Shown: piece by piece, positions 52,564-59,493 of the stretch | Layout: each line of letters opens with the position of its first letter | Numbering within the stretch: position 1 is the first letter of the stretch | Assembly (NCBI RefSeq): GCF_009745975.1 | Contig: NZ_WHOL01000122.1 | Location: 1 to 60,776, forward strand | Source of the DNA: Actinokineospora pegani | GTDB lineage: Bacteria > Actinomycetota > Actinomycetes > Mycobacteriales > Pseudonocardiaceae | Direction: 5' to 3' | Length of the DNA: 60,776 nt | Made by a program: the position numbers and the translations under genes | The notes under the pieces: model-generated | What the model was told of the DNA's origin: nothing | What the model saw: the letters and a program-made list of their open reading frames with translations, nothing else | Database searches by the model: none

Positions 52564-53188
52564 GCGCGTCGTCGAACGCCCGCAGGTAGGGCTGGGCGTT
52601 GTCCTTCTCCAAGACCAACGTCGTGTAGTCCAGTTCGAGGACCGCCACCGGCGCGGAGTGCGGGAACCGCAACACCTGCACCCCGTGCCGGAACGGCGGC
52701 GCCGCGATGACGTGCACGTGGTCGGGCACCGCGAACCGCTCCACGGTGTCCTGGTCAGCCACCCCCTCGGGCACGTAGTGCGTCCACGTCGCCGATCCAC
52801 CGGGCCACCGAGGCCGCGTGGTGGCGGGTGAGAAGGTCCGGATCTCGCTCGCCAGCGCCCACAGCGCCTCGATCACGCCATCCGGGTCCCGGGCCTCCCC
52901 GACCCGGTGAATGGTCCACTCGGTCAGCGCGCACTCCCGGGCCAACCGGTACAGGTGCGGCCGCCGCTTCGCGGCGATCGCGGTCAACGCGCACAACCCC
53001 CCGATCTCCATCGGCTCCGGAGCCCGCCGCCCGTTCATGATCCGGTTCACCATCGCCGGTGACATCCCCATGACCTGCGCCAACTCGCGCGTGGTCAACC
53101 CCTTGCGCCGCCGAGCGGCCTCCAACTCCGCCGCGAGCAACATCGCCCGCGCCGACACAGCCCTGATGTCCGTCTCGCCATCTGTCAC
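52535..53188 (-). CDS. XRE-family regulator with truncated DUF5753-like tail
   Basis: A 217-residue protein starting at GTG 53188. The HTH is LTTRELAQVMGMSPAMVNRI with MNGRRAPEP at about 35-65. The C-terminal half has VHVIAAPPFRHGVQVLRFPH, VAVLELDYTTLVLEKDNAQP and YLRAFDDAL, resembling the end of a DUF5753 ligand-type domain, but the middle is short. It is divergent from another XRE/DUF5753 gene, with an ATTACG-A-CGTAAT palindrome in the 79-bp gap. It is probably an autoregulator of both directions. Confidence 0.82.
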   Translation of the reverse strand: MTDGETDIRAVSARAMLLAAELEAARRRKGLTTRELAQVMGMSPAMVNRIMNGRRAPEPMEIGGLCALTAIAAKRRPHLYRLARECALTEWTIHRVGEARDPDGVIEALWALASEIRTFSPATTRPRWPGGSATWTHYVPEGVADQDTVERFAVPDHVHVIAAPPFRHGVQVLRFPHSAPVAVLELDYTTLVLEKDNAQPYLRAFDDALSPSRTRPA

Positions 53189-53195
53189 GCCACTT

Positions 53196-53208
53196 ATTAC
53201 GACGTAAT
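53196..53208. promoter_or_regulatory. 13-bp palindrome between divergent XRE genes
   Basis: ATTACGACGTAAT is a perfect palindrome around one base, eight bases upstream of the GTG at 53188 and 60 bp before the ATG at 53268. It is the only AT-rich palindrome in the gap and suits an XRE dimer. Confidence 0.6.
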
Positions 53209-53267
53209 GAGTCACGCATGTCAAGGCGAAGATGACGGGGGAGTGTCGATGCTGCACAATCCTCGCC

Positions 53268-54095
53268 ATGTCGACTGCCGAACTCGATCCACTCGTCGCC
53301 CGCGTCCTGTTCGGGAGCATCCTGGGAGCCGCCCGGACCACGGCCGTGCTCAGCCAGGCCGCGGTGGCCGAGCGCACCGGTATCGCCGCCGAGCGGGTCG
53401 CCAACCTGGAACAGGGCCGGTCCGCGCCCACCCCCGACGAGACCGAGTCCTTTGTGGCCCTGTACGACCTGCCCAAGGACCGAGCCACCGAACTCCGCGA
53501 CTACGGCGCCATCGCGGCAGACCGAGCGCCGGTGACCGGTTCCGCCGGACGGCGGCGGAACTACGCGGTCTACGAGCGCGCGGCCTCCGAGATCCAGATG
53601 GTCTACCCCTGTGTGCCGGGCCTGTTGCAGACCCACGCGTACGCCTTCGCCCAGATCCGCCGCTCGCCCGTGGTCTCACCCGCCACCGCCGATGAGCGAG
53701 CCCAAGCCCGAGCGGATCGAGGTGCCGCCGTCATGGCCCGAACTGATTGCCGCCTGTCCGTGGTCATCGGGGAGGAGGCGCTGCACCGCGAAATCGGTGG
53801 CCGTGACGCCCTGCGCGAGCAGCTCAAGCGGGTGCTGGACTTCGTCGCCCTCGACCACGTGAATGTCCAGGTCTTCCCGTGGTCGGCAGGCGAGACCTCT
53901 GGGTTGTCGTCCTCGTTCACGATCTTGTCGATCGCCCAGGGCCTCTTGCGCCTCGCGTACACTGAGGCGCTGACAGGGACCTCCTACTCGAAGCGGCTCG
54001 GGGCATTTGTCGAAGCCTTCGAGGATGCCCGGGAACGGTCCCTGTCACCAGAAGATTCCCGGCGATTGTTGGAGCGACGCATCAATGACCTCTAA
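53268..54095 (+). CDS. Scr1-like XRE regulator with DUF5753
   Basis: A 275-residue protein of the Scr1 type. The N-terminal HTH at about 20-60 reads LSQAAVAERTGIAAERVANL with EQGRSAPTP. The DUF5753 domain has YPCVPGLLQTHAYAFAQIRR, RLSVVIGEEALHREIGGRDA, VNVQVFPWSAGETSGLSSSF and ILSIAQGLLRLAYTEALTGT. Such proteins pair with small DUF397 partners encoded next door, here with an 11-bp overlap. The following deaminase and Imm1 genes follow with an 8-bp gap and a further overlap, so one transcript probably covers all four. Confidence 0.9.
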   Translation: MSTAELDPLVARVLFGSILGAARTTAVLSQAAVAERTGIAAERVANLEQGRSAPTPDETESFVALYDLPKDRATELRDYGAIAADRAPVTGSAGRRRNYAVYERAASEIQMVYPCVPGLLQTHAYAFAQIRRSPVVSPATADERAQARADRGAAVMARTDCRLSVVIGEEALHREIGGRDALREQLKRVLDFVALDHVNVQVFPWSAGETSGLSSSFTILSIAQGLLRLAYTEALTGTSYSKRLGAFVEAFEDARERSLSPEDSRRLLERRINDL

Positions 54096-54264
54096 GGCCA
54101 CCACCGGGCCAGTGCGCAAGTCATCCTTCTCCGGTGGCCACGAGAACTGCGTCGGCCTGGCCCCCACCCCCACCGGCTGGGCGGTCCTCGACCTCAAGAA
54201 CCCCACCGGCGGCACCCTCCACTTCCCCCGAACGGCCATCACCCACCTGACCCGCCGCGCCTAG
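54085..54264 (+). CDS. DUF397 protein (Scr2-like)
   Basis: A 59-residue protein: KSSFSGGHENCVGLAPTPTG and then WAVLDLKNPTGGTLHFPR, the canonical DUF397 sequence. It overlaps the end of the XRE/DUF5753 gene by 11 bases and probably binds or modulates that regulator, as Scr2 does with Scr1. The deaminase gene begins 9 bases after its stop. Confidence 0.92.
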   Translation: MTSKATTGPVRKSSFSGGHENCVGLAPTPTGWAVLDLKNPTGGTLHFPRTAITHLTRRA

Positions 54265-54272
54265 GCCTAACC

Positions 54273-55013
54273 GTGGCCTCGGTAGGGGACTTGGTTGCTG
54301 CGGTACGCGGGGTCATCAACCAGATTCGCGATGCGCAACCAACGCTTGTCGAGGCAGGTAATCGGTCTCATCAAGCCGCTCGGTCGGCTGAAGACGCGAC
54401 GAGGGGCACAAGGGCGGTCGAGCCGCGAGCGGTGGCAGCGGCCTACCGGGAGATGTCGGCGCGGATTGACCAGGCTGGGCGGATGATCGCCGGTGCCGCT
54501 GATCTGCTTGCCGGGTACCTCGCGTCGGTGGAGTCAGGAGTGCCTGCCGTCGCGGGTGCGGTACGAGTTGATCCGGTGGGCACGCTACCCACGTCTCCCG
54601 GCGACGGCGACGAGGACCCACGGGTCGAAGCTGCCCGCAACAGGCTTCCACGACCGGTAACCCGTGGACGGGGCCAGAAGACCCGCGGCGAGTGGTTCAC
54701 GCCAGAAGGTGATTCCGCCACCATCGCCAGCGGCACCGATGCCCGATCGGTGCGCGTCGACGCCGTGCTTCGTGAAAAGAATTGTCCGCTTTATCCCTTG
54801 ACGGTTGTCGCCGATGCAGAACTGAAGCTCGCGGTCCATATGCGCGACAACGAGATCAAGCGAGCGACATTGGTGCTGAATAATTTTCCGTGTCCCGGTC
54901 CATATGGATGCGACGAATTGATTTCTGTTGTCCTCCCGCCGGGTTACGTTCTAACCGTGTACGGACCCGATGGGTTTAAGAAGCGCTATTTGGGAGGTGC
55001 GAAACCGTGGTAG
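54273..55013 (+). CDS. DddA-like (SCP1.201) deaminase toxin, catalytic His replaced by Asp
   Basis: A 246-residue two-domain protein starting at GTG 54273. Residues 1-95 are helical (MASVGDLVAAVRGVINQIRD, MSARIDQAGRMIAGAADLLA), like the N-terminal ESX-type leader domains of polymorphic toxins. After a Pro-rich linker, residues 140-246 match SCP1.201/DddA-like deaminases: GEWFTPEGDSATIASGTDAR, ELKLAVHMRDNEIKRATLVL, zinc cysteines Cys207 and Cys213 in PCPGPYGC, and LPPGYVLTVYGPDGFKKRYL. The zinc/catalytic motif, normally HAE or HVE, reads Asp181-Ala182-Glu183; GAT at 54813-54815 is one base from CAT. The protein is probably inactive or uses a different ligand. GC content drops here, as in acquired DNA. 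Confidence 0.82.
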   Translation: MASVGDLVAAVRGVINQIRDAQPTLVEAGNRSHQAARSAEDATRGTRAVEPRAVAAAYREMSARIDQAGRMIAGAADLLAGYLASVESGVPAVAGAVRVDPVGTLPTSPGDGDEDPRVEAARNRLPRPVTRGRGQKTRGEWFTPEGDSATIASGTDARSVRVDAVLREKNCPLYPLTVVADAELKLAVHMRDNEIKRATLVLNNFPCPGPYGCDELISVVLPPGYVLTVYGPDGFKKRYLGGAKPW

Positions 55014-55417
55014 TCGCGCGAGCGTGGTACGACCTCGGCCAGCAGGAGCCGATCCTGCTCGAGTCCGCGCAGCAGCTCGACGCGCTGCTCGACCGGATGG
55101 AGGTCGAGGCCGTCGAGGCAGGTGTTCCGGTCGCCGCGACTATCGAATGGGTTGATGGAGCAGACAGGCGCGTCACTCAGTTCGGACTCAACCCGAAAGA
55201 AAAGAGAGGCTTCGTCGGCCACGTTGAAGACCGAAAGAGCGTGATCAGTACCAATGGTTCCTCGGACTCCGAGCCGATCTTCTATGACTACACAGGCAAC
55301 GAGCGTCCGATAGCGGCCAATGCCGAGATCGACCTCTCCACTGTGCGCGCTGCCGTGCACCACTTCGTGGCTGAGCGCGGAAGCCGGAACGAGTCCATCA
55401 CCTGGCTCGATCTCTGA
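55007..55417 (+). CDS. Imm1-family immunity protein
   Basis: A 136-residue protein overlapping the deaminase gene by seven bases. The Imm1 pattern is visible in AATIEWVDGADRRVTQFGLN and PKEKRGFVGHVEDRKSVIST, then EPIFYDYTGNERPIAANAEI, DLSTVRAAVHHFVAE and ESITWLDL at the end. Imm1 proteins neutralise deaminase toxins encoded just upstream, and this is the standard order. GTG at 55007 gives an open frame that begins VVVARAWYDLG. Confidence 0.85.
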   Translation: MVVARAWYDLGQQEPILLESAQQLDALLDRMEVEAVEAGVPVAATIEWVDGADRRVTQFGLNPKEKRGFVGHVEDRKSVISTNGSSDSEPIFYDYTGNERPIAANAEIDLSTVRAAVHHFVAERGSRNESITWLDL

Positions 55418-55425
55418 ACCGCTGA

Positions 55426-55443
55426 CCCCTCGTGATCGAGGGG
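55426..55443 (+). terminator. Hairpin after the toxin-immunity operon
   Basis: CCCCTCG and CGAGGGG with a TGAT loop form a perfect 7-bp GC-rich stem nine bases after the Imm1 stop. No U tract is present. Confidence 0.6.
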
Positions 55444-55514
55444 AAGCAGCCGACCTGCGTGGCCTGGCAGGAATGGGAGGAGCCCGCCACGCCGGGGTCT
55501 GAATACCCCAGCGG

Positions 55515-55865
55515 CTAGCCCCAGCCCAGTTCGTGCAGCTTCTCGTCGTCGATGCCGAAGTGATGGGCGATCTCGTGGACGACCGTGATCGCCACCTCCT
55601 CCACCACGTCATCCTCTGTCTCGCAGATATCAAGAATTGCCGAACGGTAAATGAAGATCCGGTCGGGCAGGAAGCCGCCGTAGTCCGACATGCGCTCGGT
55701 GAGGGCTATCCCGTGGTAGAGGCCCAGCAGGCTGGGGTCGTGCTCGTCTCGGTCCTCGACCAGGACCACGACGTTGTCCATGGCGGTGGCGAAGGTGCTG
55801 GGGATGAGGTCCAGGGCGTCGGCGACGAGTTCTTCGAAGCGCTGCCTGGTCATCTCGATCGGCAC
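55515..55865 (-). CDS. Zincin-like metallopeptidase family protein
   Basis: A 116-residue protein of the minimal zincin family. The zinc motif is HEIAHHFGIDD at 97-107 (HExxHxxxxxD), preceded by DYGGFLPDRIFIYRSAILDI. The N-terminal helix begins MTRQRFEELVADALDLIP. Family members occur widely in actinobacteria next to a septum-formation gene, as here, where the GTG start lies one base after that gene's stop. The substrate is unknown. Confidence 0.92.
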   Translation of the reverse strand: MPIEMTRQRFEELVADALDLIPSTFATAMDNVVVLVEDRDEHDPSLLGLYHGIALTERMSDYGGFLPDRIFIYRSAILDICETEDDVVEEVAITVVHEIAHHFGIDDEKLHELGWG

Positions 55866-55866
55866 G

Positions 55867-56826
55867 TCAGCCGCCGGGGGTGGAGGCGGGGGGCTGGGTC
55901 GGGGTGGTGGTGGCGGGGGTGGCTCGGACGCTGTTGGTGATGGGGGCTAGGCCGCCGCCGCCGGGGAGTTTGGCGCCGACCTTGCAGTCGACCTGGCGGC
56001 TGCCCGCGGCCCAGCTCTCCTCCTTGAGGGTGTCGGAGTAGAGGGTGAGCTTCTTGGCCGCCAGGTCGGTCCCGCCGGTGTAGGTGGTGGCGACCGCGGT
56101 GCACAGCTCGAGGGCCTTCTCGGTCTGCTGGTCGACGTTGGGGTACTCGGCGGGGAACGCCTCGGCCAGGTCGACGTTGCCGACGATCTCGAAGGCGTGC
56201 GGCTGCGTGCAGTCGATCGGGTCGCCGATCTTCTGGCCGTCCAGGGCGAGGCAGGTGCCGGGCTCGTGGATGTTCGATTGGTCCTGTTTGGCCGCTGGGC
56301 CCGTCGTCGGCTGCAGCGCGCCCGAGGCGGCCACTGATTGCAGGCCGCACCGCAGCTTTCGGTCACCGTCCGCCCACTGCGCGTCATTGGGCTTGAGCGC
56401 GTTGACGCTGTAGCGGCCGAACGGGTCCAGGGTCCCGCCCAGGTAGGTCGTGGCGCCGGGTGTGCACTTGGCCACCGCGATCTCCTGCCACGCGGTCACG
56501 TCCGGGGGCGGGGCGTTCTCCGGGTAGTCGGCGGAGATGTCGACCGTGCTGGTGACCTCGAACAGGTGCTCTTCGACGCAGTCCACGACCCGGATGTCCT
56601 GGCCGTCCGGGGGAGTCCAGTCCAGGCAGCTCCCGGTCGGGGCCTCGAACGCGGCCTCGCGCTGCTCCTCGGGGGTGGGGGCCATCCCGCCACCGGTCGC
56701 GACCGGCCAGGAGAACAGCATGCTGGAGATCAAGAGCAGCATGGAACCGGCGAGGGCGCCTGCCATGAGCAGTCGTGTTCTCGCCGTGCTGTCATCTGGG
56801 CGAAACCAATCGCCGGTCGCGAGCAT
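55867..56826 (-). CDS. Septum formation family membrane protein
   Basis: A 319-residue protein with a single N-terminal helix (LLMAGALAGSMLLLISSMLF) and a long extracytoplasmic part. The septum-formation domain occurs as two related halves: GSCLDWTPPDGQDIRVVDCV with EEHLFEVTSTVDI, and GTCLALDGQKIGDPIDCTQP with HAFEIVGNVDL. Paired cysteines and the C-x-H/HAFEV motif are conserved. A Pro/Thr-rich tail follows. Mycobacterial relatives are linked to cell division. ATG 56826 (MLATGDWF) is preferred. Confidence 0.88.
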   Translation of the reverse strand: MLATGDWFRPDDSTARTRLLMAGALAGSMLLLISSMLFSWPVATGGGMAPTPEEQREAAFEAPTGSCLDWTPPDGQDIRVVDCVEEHLFEVTSTVDISADYPENAPPPDVTAWQEIAVAKCTPGATTYLGGTLDPFGRYSVNALKPNDAQWADGDRKLRCGLQSVAASGALQPTTGPAAKQDQSNIHEPGTCLALDGQKIGDPIDCTQPHAFEIVGNVDLAEAFPAEYPNVDQQTEKALELCTAVATTYTGGTDLAAKKLTLYSDTLKEESWAAGSRQVDCKVGAKLPGGGGLAPITNSVRATPATTTPTQPPASTPGG

Positions 56827-56960
56827 CAGAACCCATGATGCCGTGTTCGAGCGCAGGATGCGGCCGGGACCCCGTCGAGAGGGGAAAACAGGTTGCGATC
56901 GGGACAATCATCCCACGTCGGAGCCCGTGACTGGGTACTGTTCGCGCCGGGAGGGGTTAC

Positions 56961-57584
56961 ATGACTGACAACGACAAGCCGAACGGCCCCGACCTGCCGC
57001 CGGGTGGAGACCCGGACCCGCAGGCGAACCAGGGTGCCACCGGTCGGGACGACGCGGGCAGCAGGCGAGGCAGCGTCAACTTCCAGGACCCGTCCTCGAC
57101 GACGCCGCGCGAGCCGACGCTCGCCGAGCAGCGCGCGCGCCGCGAGGCCCTGCGCCGCGAGCGCGAGCGCGAGGTCGCCGAGTACGAAGAGGCCGAGCGC
57201 AAGCGCAACAAGCGCAAGCGCATCCTCATCGGCGCCGGGGTGACCGTCGGTGTCGTCGCCGTGGTCGCGGTGATCTACGCGTCCGCCACGCCGGACGAAG
57301 AGGTCACGGCGCAGTGTGTCGACTCCAACGGCGTCATCGTCGACGACGACTACTGCGACGCCAACTCCAGCTCCCACAACGGGTACTCCAGCGGCGGCTT
57401 CATCTACATCGGAGGCAGCTCGTACCGCTACAACTACGGCGGCTCCGGCACCGTGGGCCAGCGGGTCACCGGCGGCAGCTACGCCGCCCCGTCGTCGGGC
57501 ACGTCCGTGAAGACGCAGTCGGGCAAGACCGTGCAGCGCGGCGGCCTCGGTGTCGGTGGCAGCGGGAAGAGCTCGGGTAGCTGA
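56961..57584 (+). CDS. Membrane protein with YgiB/DUF1190-like Gly/Ser tail
   Basis: A 207-residue protein. Residues 1-55 are disordered, 55-95 form a highly charged helix (EQRARREALRREREREVAEY), and a single membrane helix follows (ILIGAGVTVGVVAVVAVIYA). The outer part has AQCVDSNGVIVDDDYCDANS with two Cys and a Gly/Tyr/Ser-rich tail ending TVQRGGLGVGGSGKSSGS. This tail resembles the RGGFG-type ends of YgiB/YjfM (DUF1190) proteins that pair with glutathionylspermidine-synthase-like enzymes, and the next gene encodes such an enzyme one base later. It is probably the partner or substrate of that enzyme. Confidence 0.75.
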   Translation: MTDNDKPNGPDLPPGGDPDPQANQGATGRDDAGSRRGSVNFQDPSSTTPREPTLAEQRARREALRREREREVAEYEEAERKRNKRKRILIGAGVTVGVVAVVAVIYASATPDEEVTAQCVDSNGVIVDDDYCDANSSSHNGYSSGGFIYIGGSSYRYNYGGSGTVGQRVTGGSYAAPSSGTSVKTQSGKTVQRGGLGVGGSGKSSGS

Positions 57585-57585
57585 C

Positions 57586-58752
57586 GTGCGTCGAGAACAG
57601 TCCAACCCCCGCCCGGACTGGCGCGAGAAGATCGAGTCGCAGGGCCTGGTCTTCGGCTCCCCCGCCCGCTACGGCGGCGGCGGGCTCCGCCCGTACTGGG
57701 ACGAGTCGGTCCACTATGTGTTCGACATGGACGAGATCTTGTCCATTGAGGCCGATGTCGAGCTGCTGCACTCGATGTGCCTCGAGGCCGTCGACAACAT
57801 CGTGCTGACCGAGCGCTACCGCGACTTCGGCATCCCGGAGTGGACCTGGCCCAAGATCGCCGAGTCCTGGAAGCGCAGTGACCCGCACGTCTACGGCCGC
57901 TACGACCTGCGCTACGACGGCTCAGGCCCGGCCAAGATGCTCGAGTACAACGCCGACACCCCGACCTCGCTGCTCGAGGCCGCGATCGTGCAGTGGTACT
58001 GGAAGACCGACGTGTTCCCCGACGACGACCAGTGGAACTCCATCCACGAGAAGCTCGTCGAGCGCTGGCGCGAGGTCGCCGACAAGCTCCCGTCGGACCA
58101 GCTCTACTTCACCTGGTCGCAGTCCGATTCCAGCGGCGAGGACCACATCACCACCGCCTACCTGCAGGAGACCGCGGCCGAGGCGGGCCTGGACACCATC
58201 GGCCTGGCCATCGAGGAGATCGGCTGGGACCCGGTGCTCAACCGGTTCGTCGACCTGCGCGAGGCGCCGATGAACGCGGTGATGAAGCTCTACCCGTGGG
58301 AGTGGATCGTCGACGAGGAGTTCGGCAAGCGCGTCCTGGACTCCCAGCCCAGCACGCTCTGGATCGAACCCGCCTGGAAGATGCTGCTGTCCAACAAGGC
58401 GATCCTGGCGGTGCTGTGGGAGATGTACCCCGGCCACCCCAACCTGCTGCCCGCCTTCATCGACCAGCCGGGCCTGCTCACCGAGTACGTGCGCAAGCCC
58501 CGCCTGGGCCGCGAGGGGGCCAACATCCAGATCGTGGCCCCCGGCTACGAGACCGAGACCACCGGCGTCTACGGGCAGGAGGGCTTCGTCTACCAGGCCT
58601 TCGACCCGCTGCCGGAGTTCGACGGCTACCGACCCGCCCTCGGTGCCTGGATCGTCGGCGACCACGCCGCGGGCCTGGGCATCCGCGAGACCGCGGGATT
58701 GGTCACCGACGATGGCGCGGCGTTCGTGCCGCACCGCATACCAGGGGCATGA
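57586..58752 (+). CDS. Glutathionylspermidine-synthase-like ATP-grasp ligase (YgiC/YjfC type)
   Basis: A 388-residue protein starting at GTG 57586. The family pattern is clear: WDESVHYVFDMDEILSIEAD, YGRYDLRYDGSGPAKMLEYN, ADTPTSLLEAAIVQWYW, WSQSDSSGEDHITTAYLQET, LPAFIDQPGLLTEYVRKPRL and GREGANIQIV, with a C-terminal GAWIVGDHAAGLGIRE. It is the ligase domain without the amidase of E. coli Gss. Actinomycetes lack glutathionylspermidine, so it probably forms an amide bond on another substrate, perhaps the upstream tail protein. The DUF350 gene follows. Confidence 0.9.
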   Translation: MRREQSNPRPDWREKIESQGLVFGSPARYGGGGLRPYWDESVHYVFDMDEILSIEADVELLHSMCLEAVDNIVLTERYRDFGIPEWTWPKIAESWKRSDPHVYGRYDLRYDGSGPAKMLEYNADTPTSLLEAAIVQWYWKTDVFPDDDQWNSIHEKLVERWREVADKLPSDQLYFTWSQSDSSGEDHITTAYLQETAAEAGLDTIGLAIEEIGWDPVLNRFVDLREAPMNAVMKLYPWEWIVDEEFGKRVLDSQPSTLWIEPAWKMLLSNKAILAVLWEMYPGHPNLLPAFIDQPGLLTEYVRKPRLGREGANIQIVAPGYETETTGVYGQEGFVYQAFDPLPEFDGYRPALGAWIVGDHAAGLGIRETAGLVTDDGAAFVPHRIPGA

Positions 58753-58807
58753 TGCCGACCAGGCGCCTGCCGGATTTGTCGCATTGGGAATTCCTGTTGG
58801 AGGACGA

Positions 58808-59308
58808 GTGACCACCATCCACCTCGCCGCGGTGACGAACGCCGCCCTGCCAGAAGGCTTCGGCGGGAGCCTCCTCAGAGGCCTCGGCGCGATCGTCCTC
58901 TTCGCGATCGTCGGCCTCGTCTTGATGCTGCTCGGCTTCTACGCCATCGACTGGACCACGCCGGGCAAGCTCAGCTCCCTGGTCCGCGAAGGCAAGCCGA
59001 ACGCCGTCATCGTCACGGCCTCCGGAATGCTGTCGATGGCGTTCATCATCGTGATCGCCATTGTGTTCTCCTCGCGCGACCTGACCGCGGGCCTGATCAC
59101 CTCGGTCGTCTACGGCCTGGTGGGCATCGTCGCCCAGGTCCTCGCCGTGCGGACCCTGGAGTGGGTGACCAAGCTCGACGTCGGCGCCACCATGGAGACG
59201 GACAAGTTCGCCCCGGCCAGCGTCGTCGTGGCCGCGGTGCACCTGGCCCTCGGCATGATCGTCGCCGTGGCGATCTCCGACTTCGGAGCCCTGTTCGCCG
59301 CTGTCTGA
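58808..59308 (+). CDS. DUF350 membrane protein (YjfL-like)
   Basis: A 166-residue protein starting at GTG 58808 with the DUF350 arrangement: an N-terminal helix (LLRGLGAIVLFAIVGLVLML), DWTTPGKLSSLVREGKPNAV, three further helices, and ETDKFAPASVVVAAVHLALG near the end. In enterobacteria DUF350 proteins (YjfL) are encoded with YjfC and YjfM, the same three-gene set seen here. Function is unknown. It lies 55 bp after the ATP-grasp gene and is followed by a strong terminator. Confidence 0.9.
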   Translation: MTTIHLAAVTNAALPEGFGGSLLRGLGAIVLFAIVGLVLMLLGFYAIDWTTPGKLSSLVREGKPNAVIVTASGMLSMAFIIVIAIVFSSRDLTAGLITSVVYGLVGIVAQVLAVRTLEWVTKLDVGATMETDKFAPASVVVAAVHLALGMIVAVAISDFGALFAAV

Positions 59309-59320
59309 CCCCAGTCACTC

Positions 59321-59355
59321 GAGAGGCCCCCTGACCCGCGGTCAGGGGGCCTCTC
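59321..59355 (+). terminator. Strong hairpin terminator after the DUF350 gene
   Basis: A perfect 16-bp stem (GAGAGGCCCCCTGACC with its complement) and a CGC loop, 13 bases after the stop. No U tract. Confidence 0.85.
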
Positions 59356-59379
59356 GCGTCCTGCGGGCTCCTGCCGGAA

Positions 59380-59455
59380 CTAGCGGCCCGGCCCAGAACG
59401 TTCACCCCGTCTCGACCCGCCGATACACGGCAAACGTTCTGAGCCGAGCCACTAG
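59380..59455. repeat. 27-bp imperfect inverted repeat upstream of serS, CTAG ends
   Basis: Arms 59380-59406 and 59429-59455 start and end with CTAG and share AGAACGTT near the loop. All five mismatches become G-U pairs in RNA read from the minus strand, giving a fully paired 27-bp stem with a 22-nt loop there; on the plus strand they are A-C mismatches. The serS start is 39 bp away. Confidence 0.85.
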
Positions 59456-59493
59456 CGGGCGGCCGGGCGGCGGGCTGGACTACCCTCCTAGGC

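Noticed and set aside
59380..59493. T-box riboswitch upstream of serS
   Set aside because: The hairpin is close to an aminoacyl-tRNA synthetase, but no T-box sequence (AGGGTGG-type) or specifier stem is visible and the pairing favours the minus strand.
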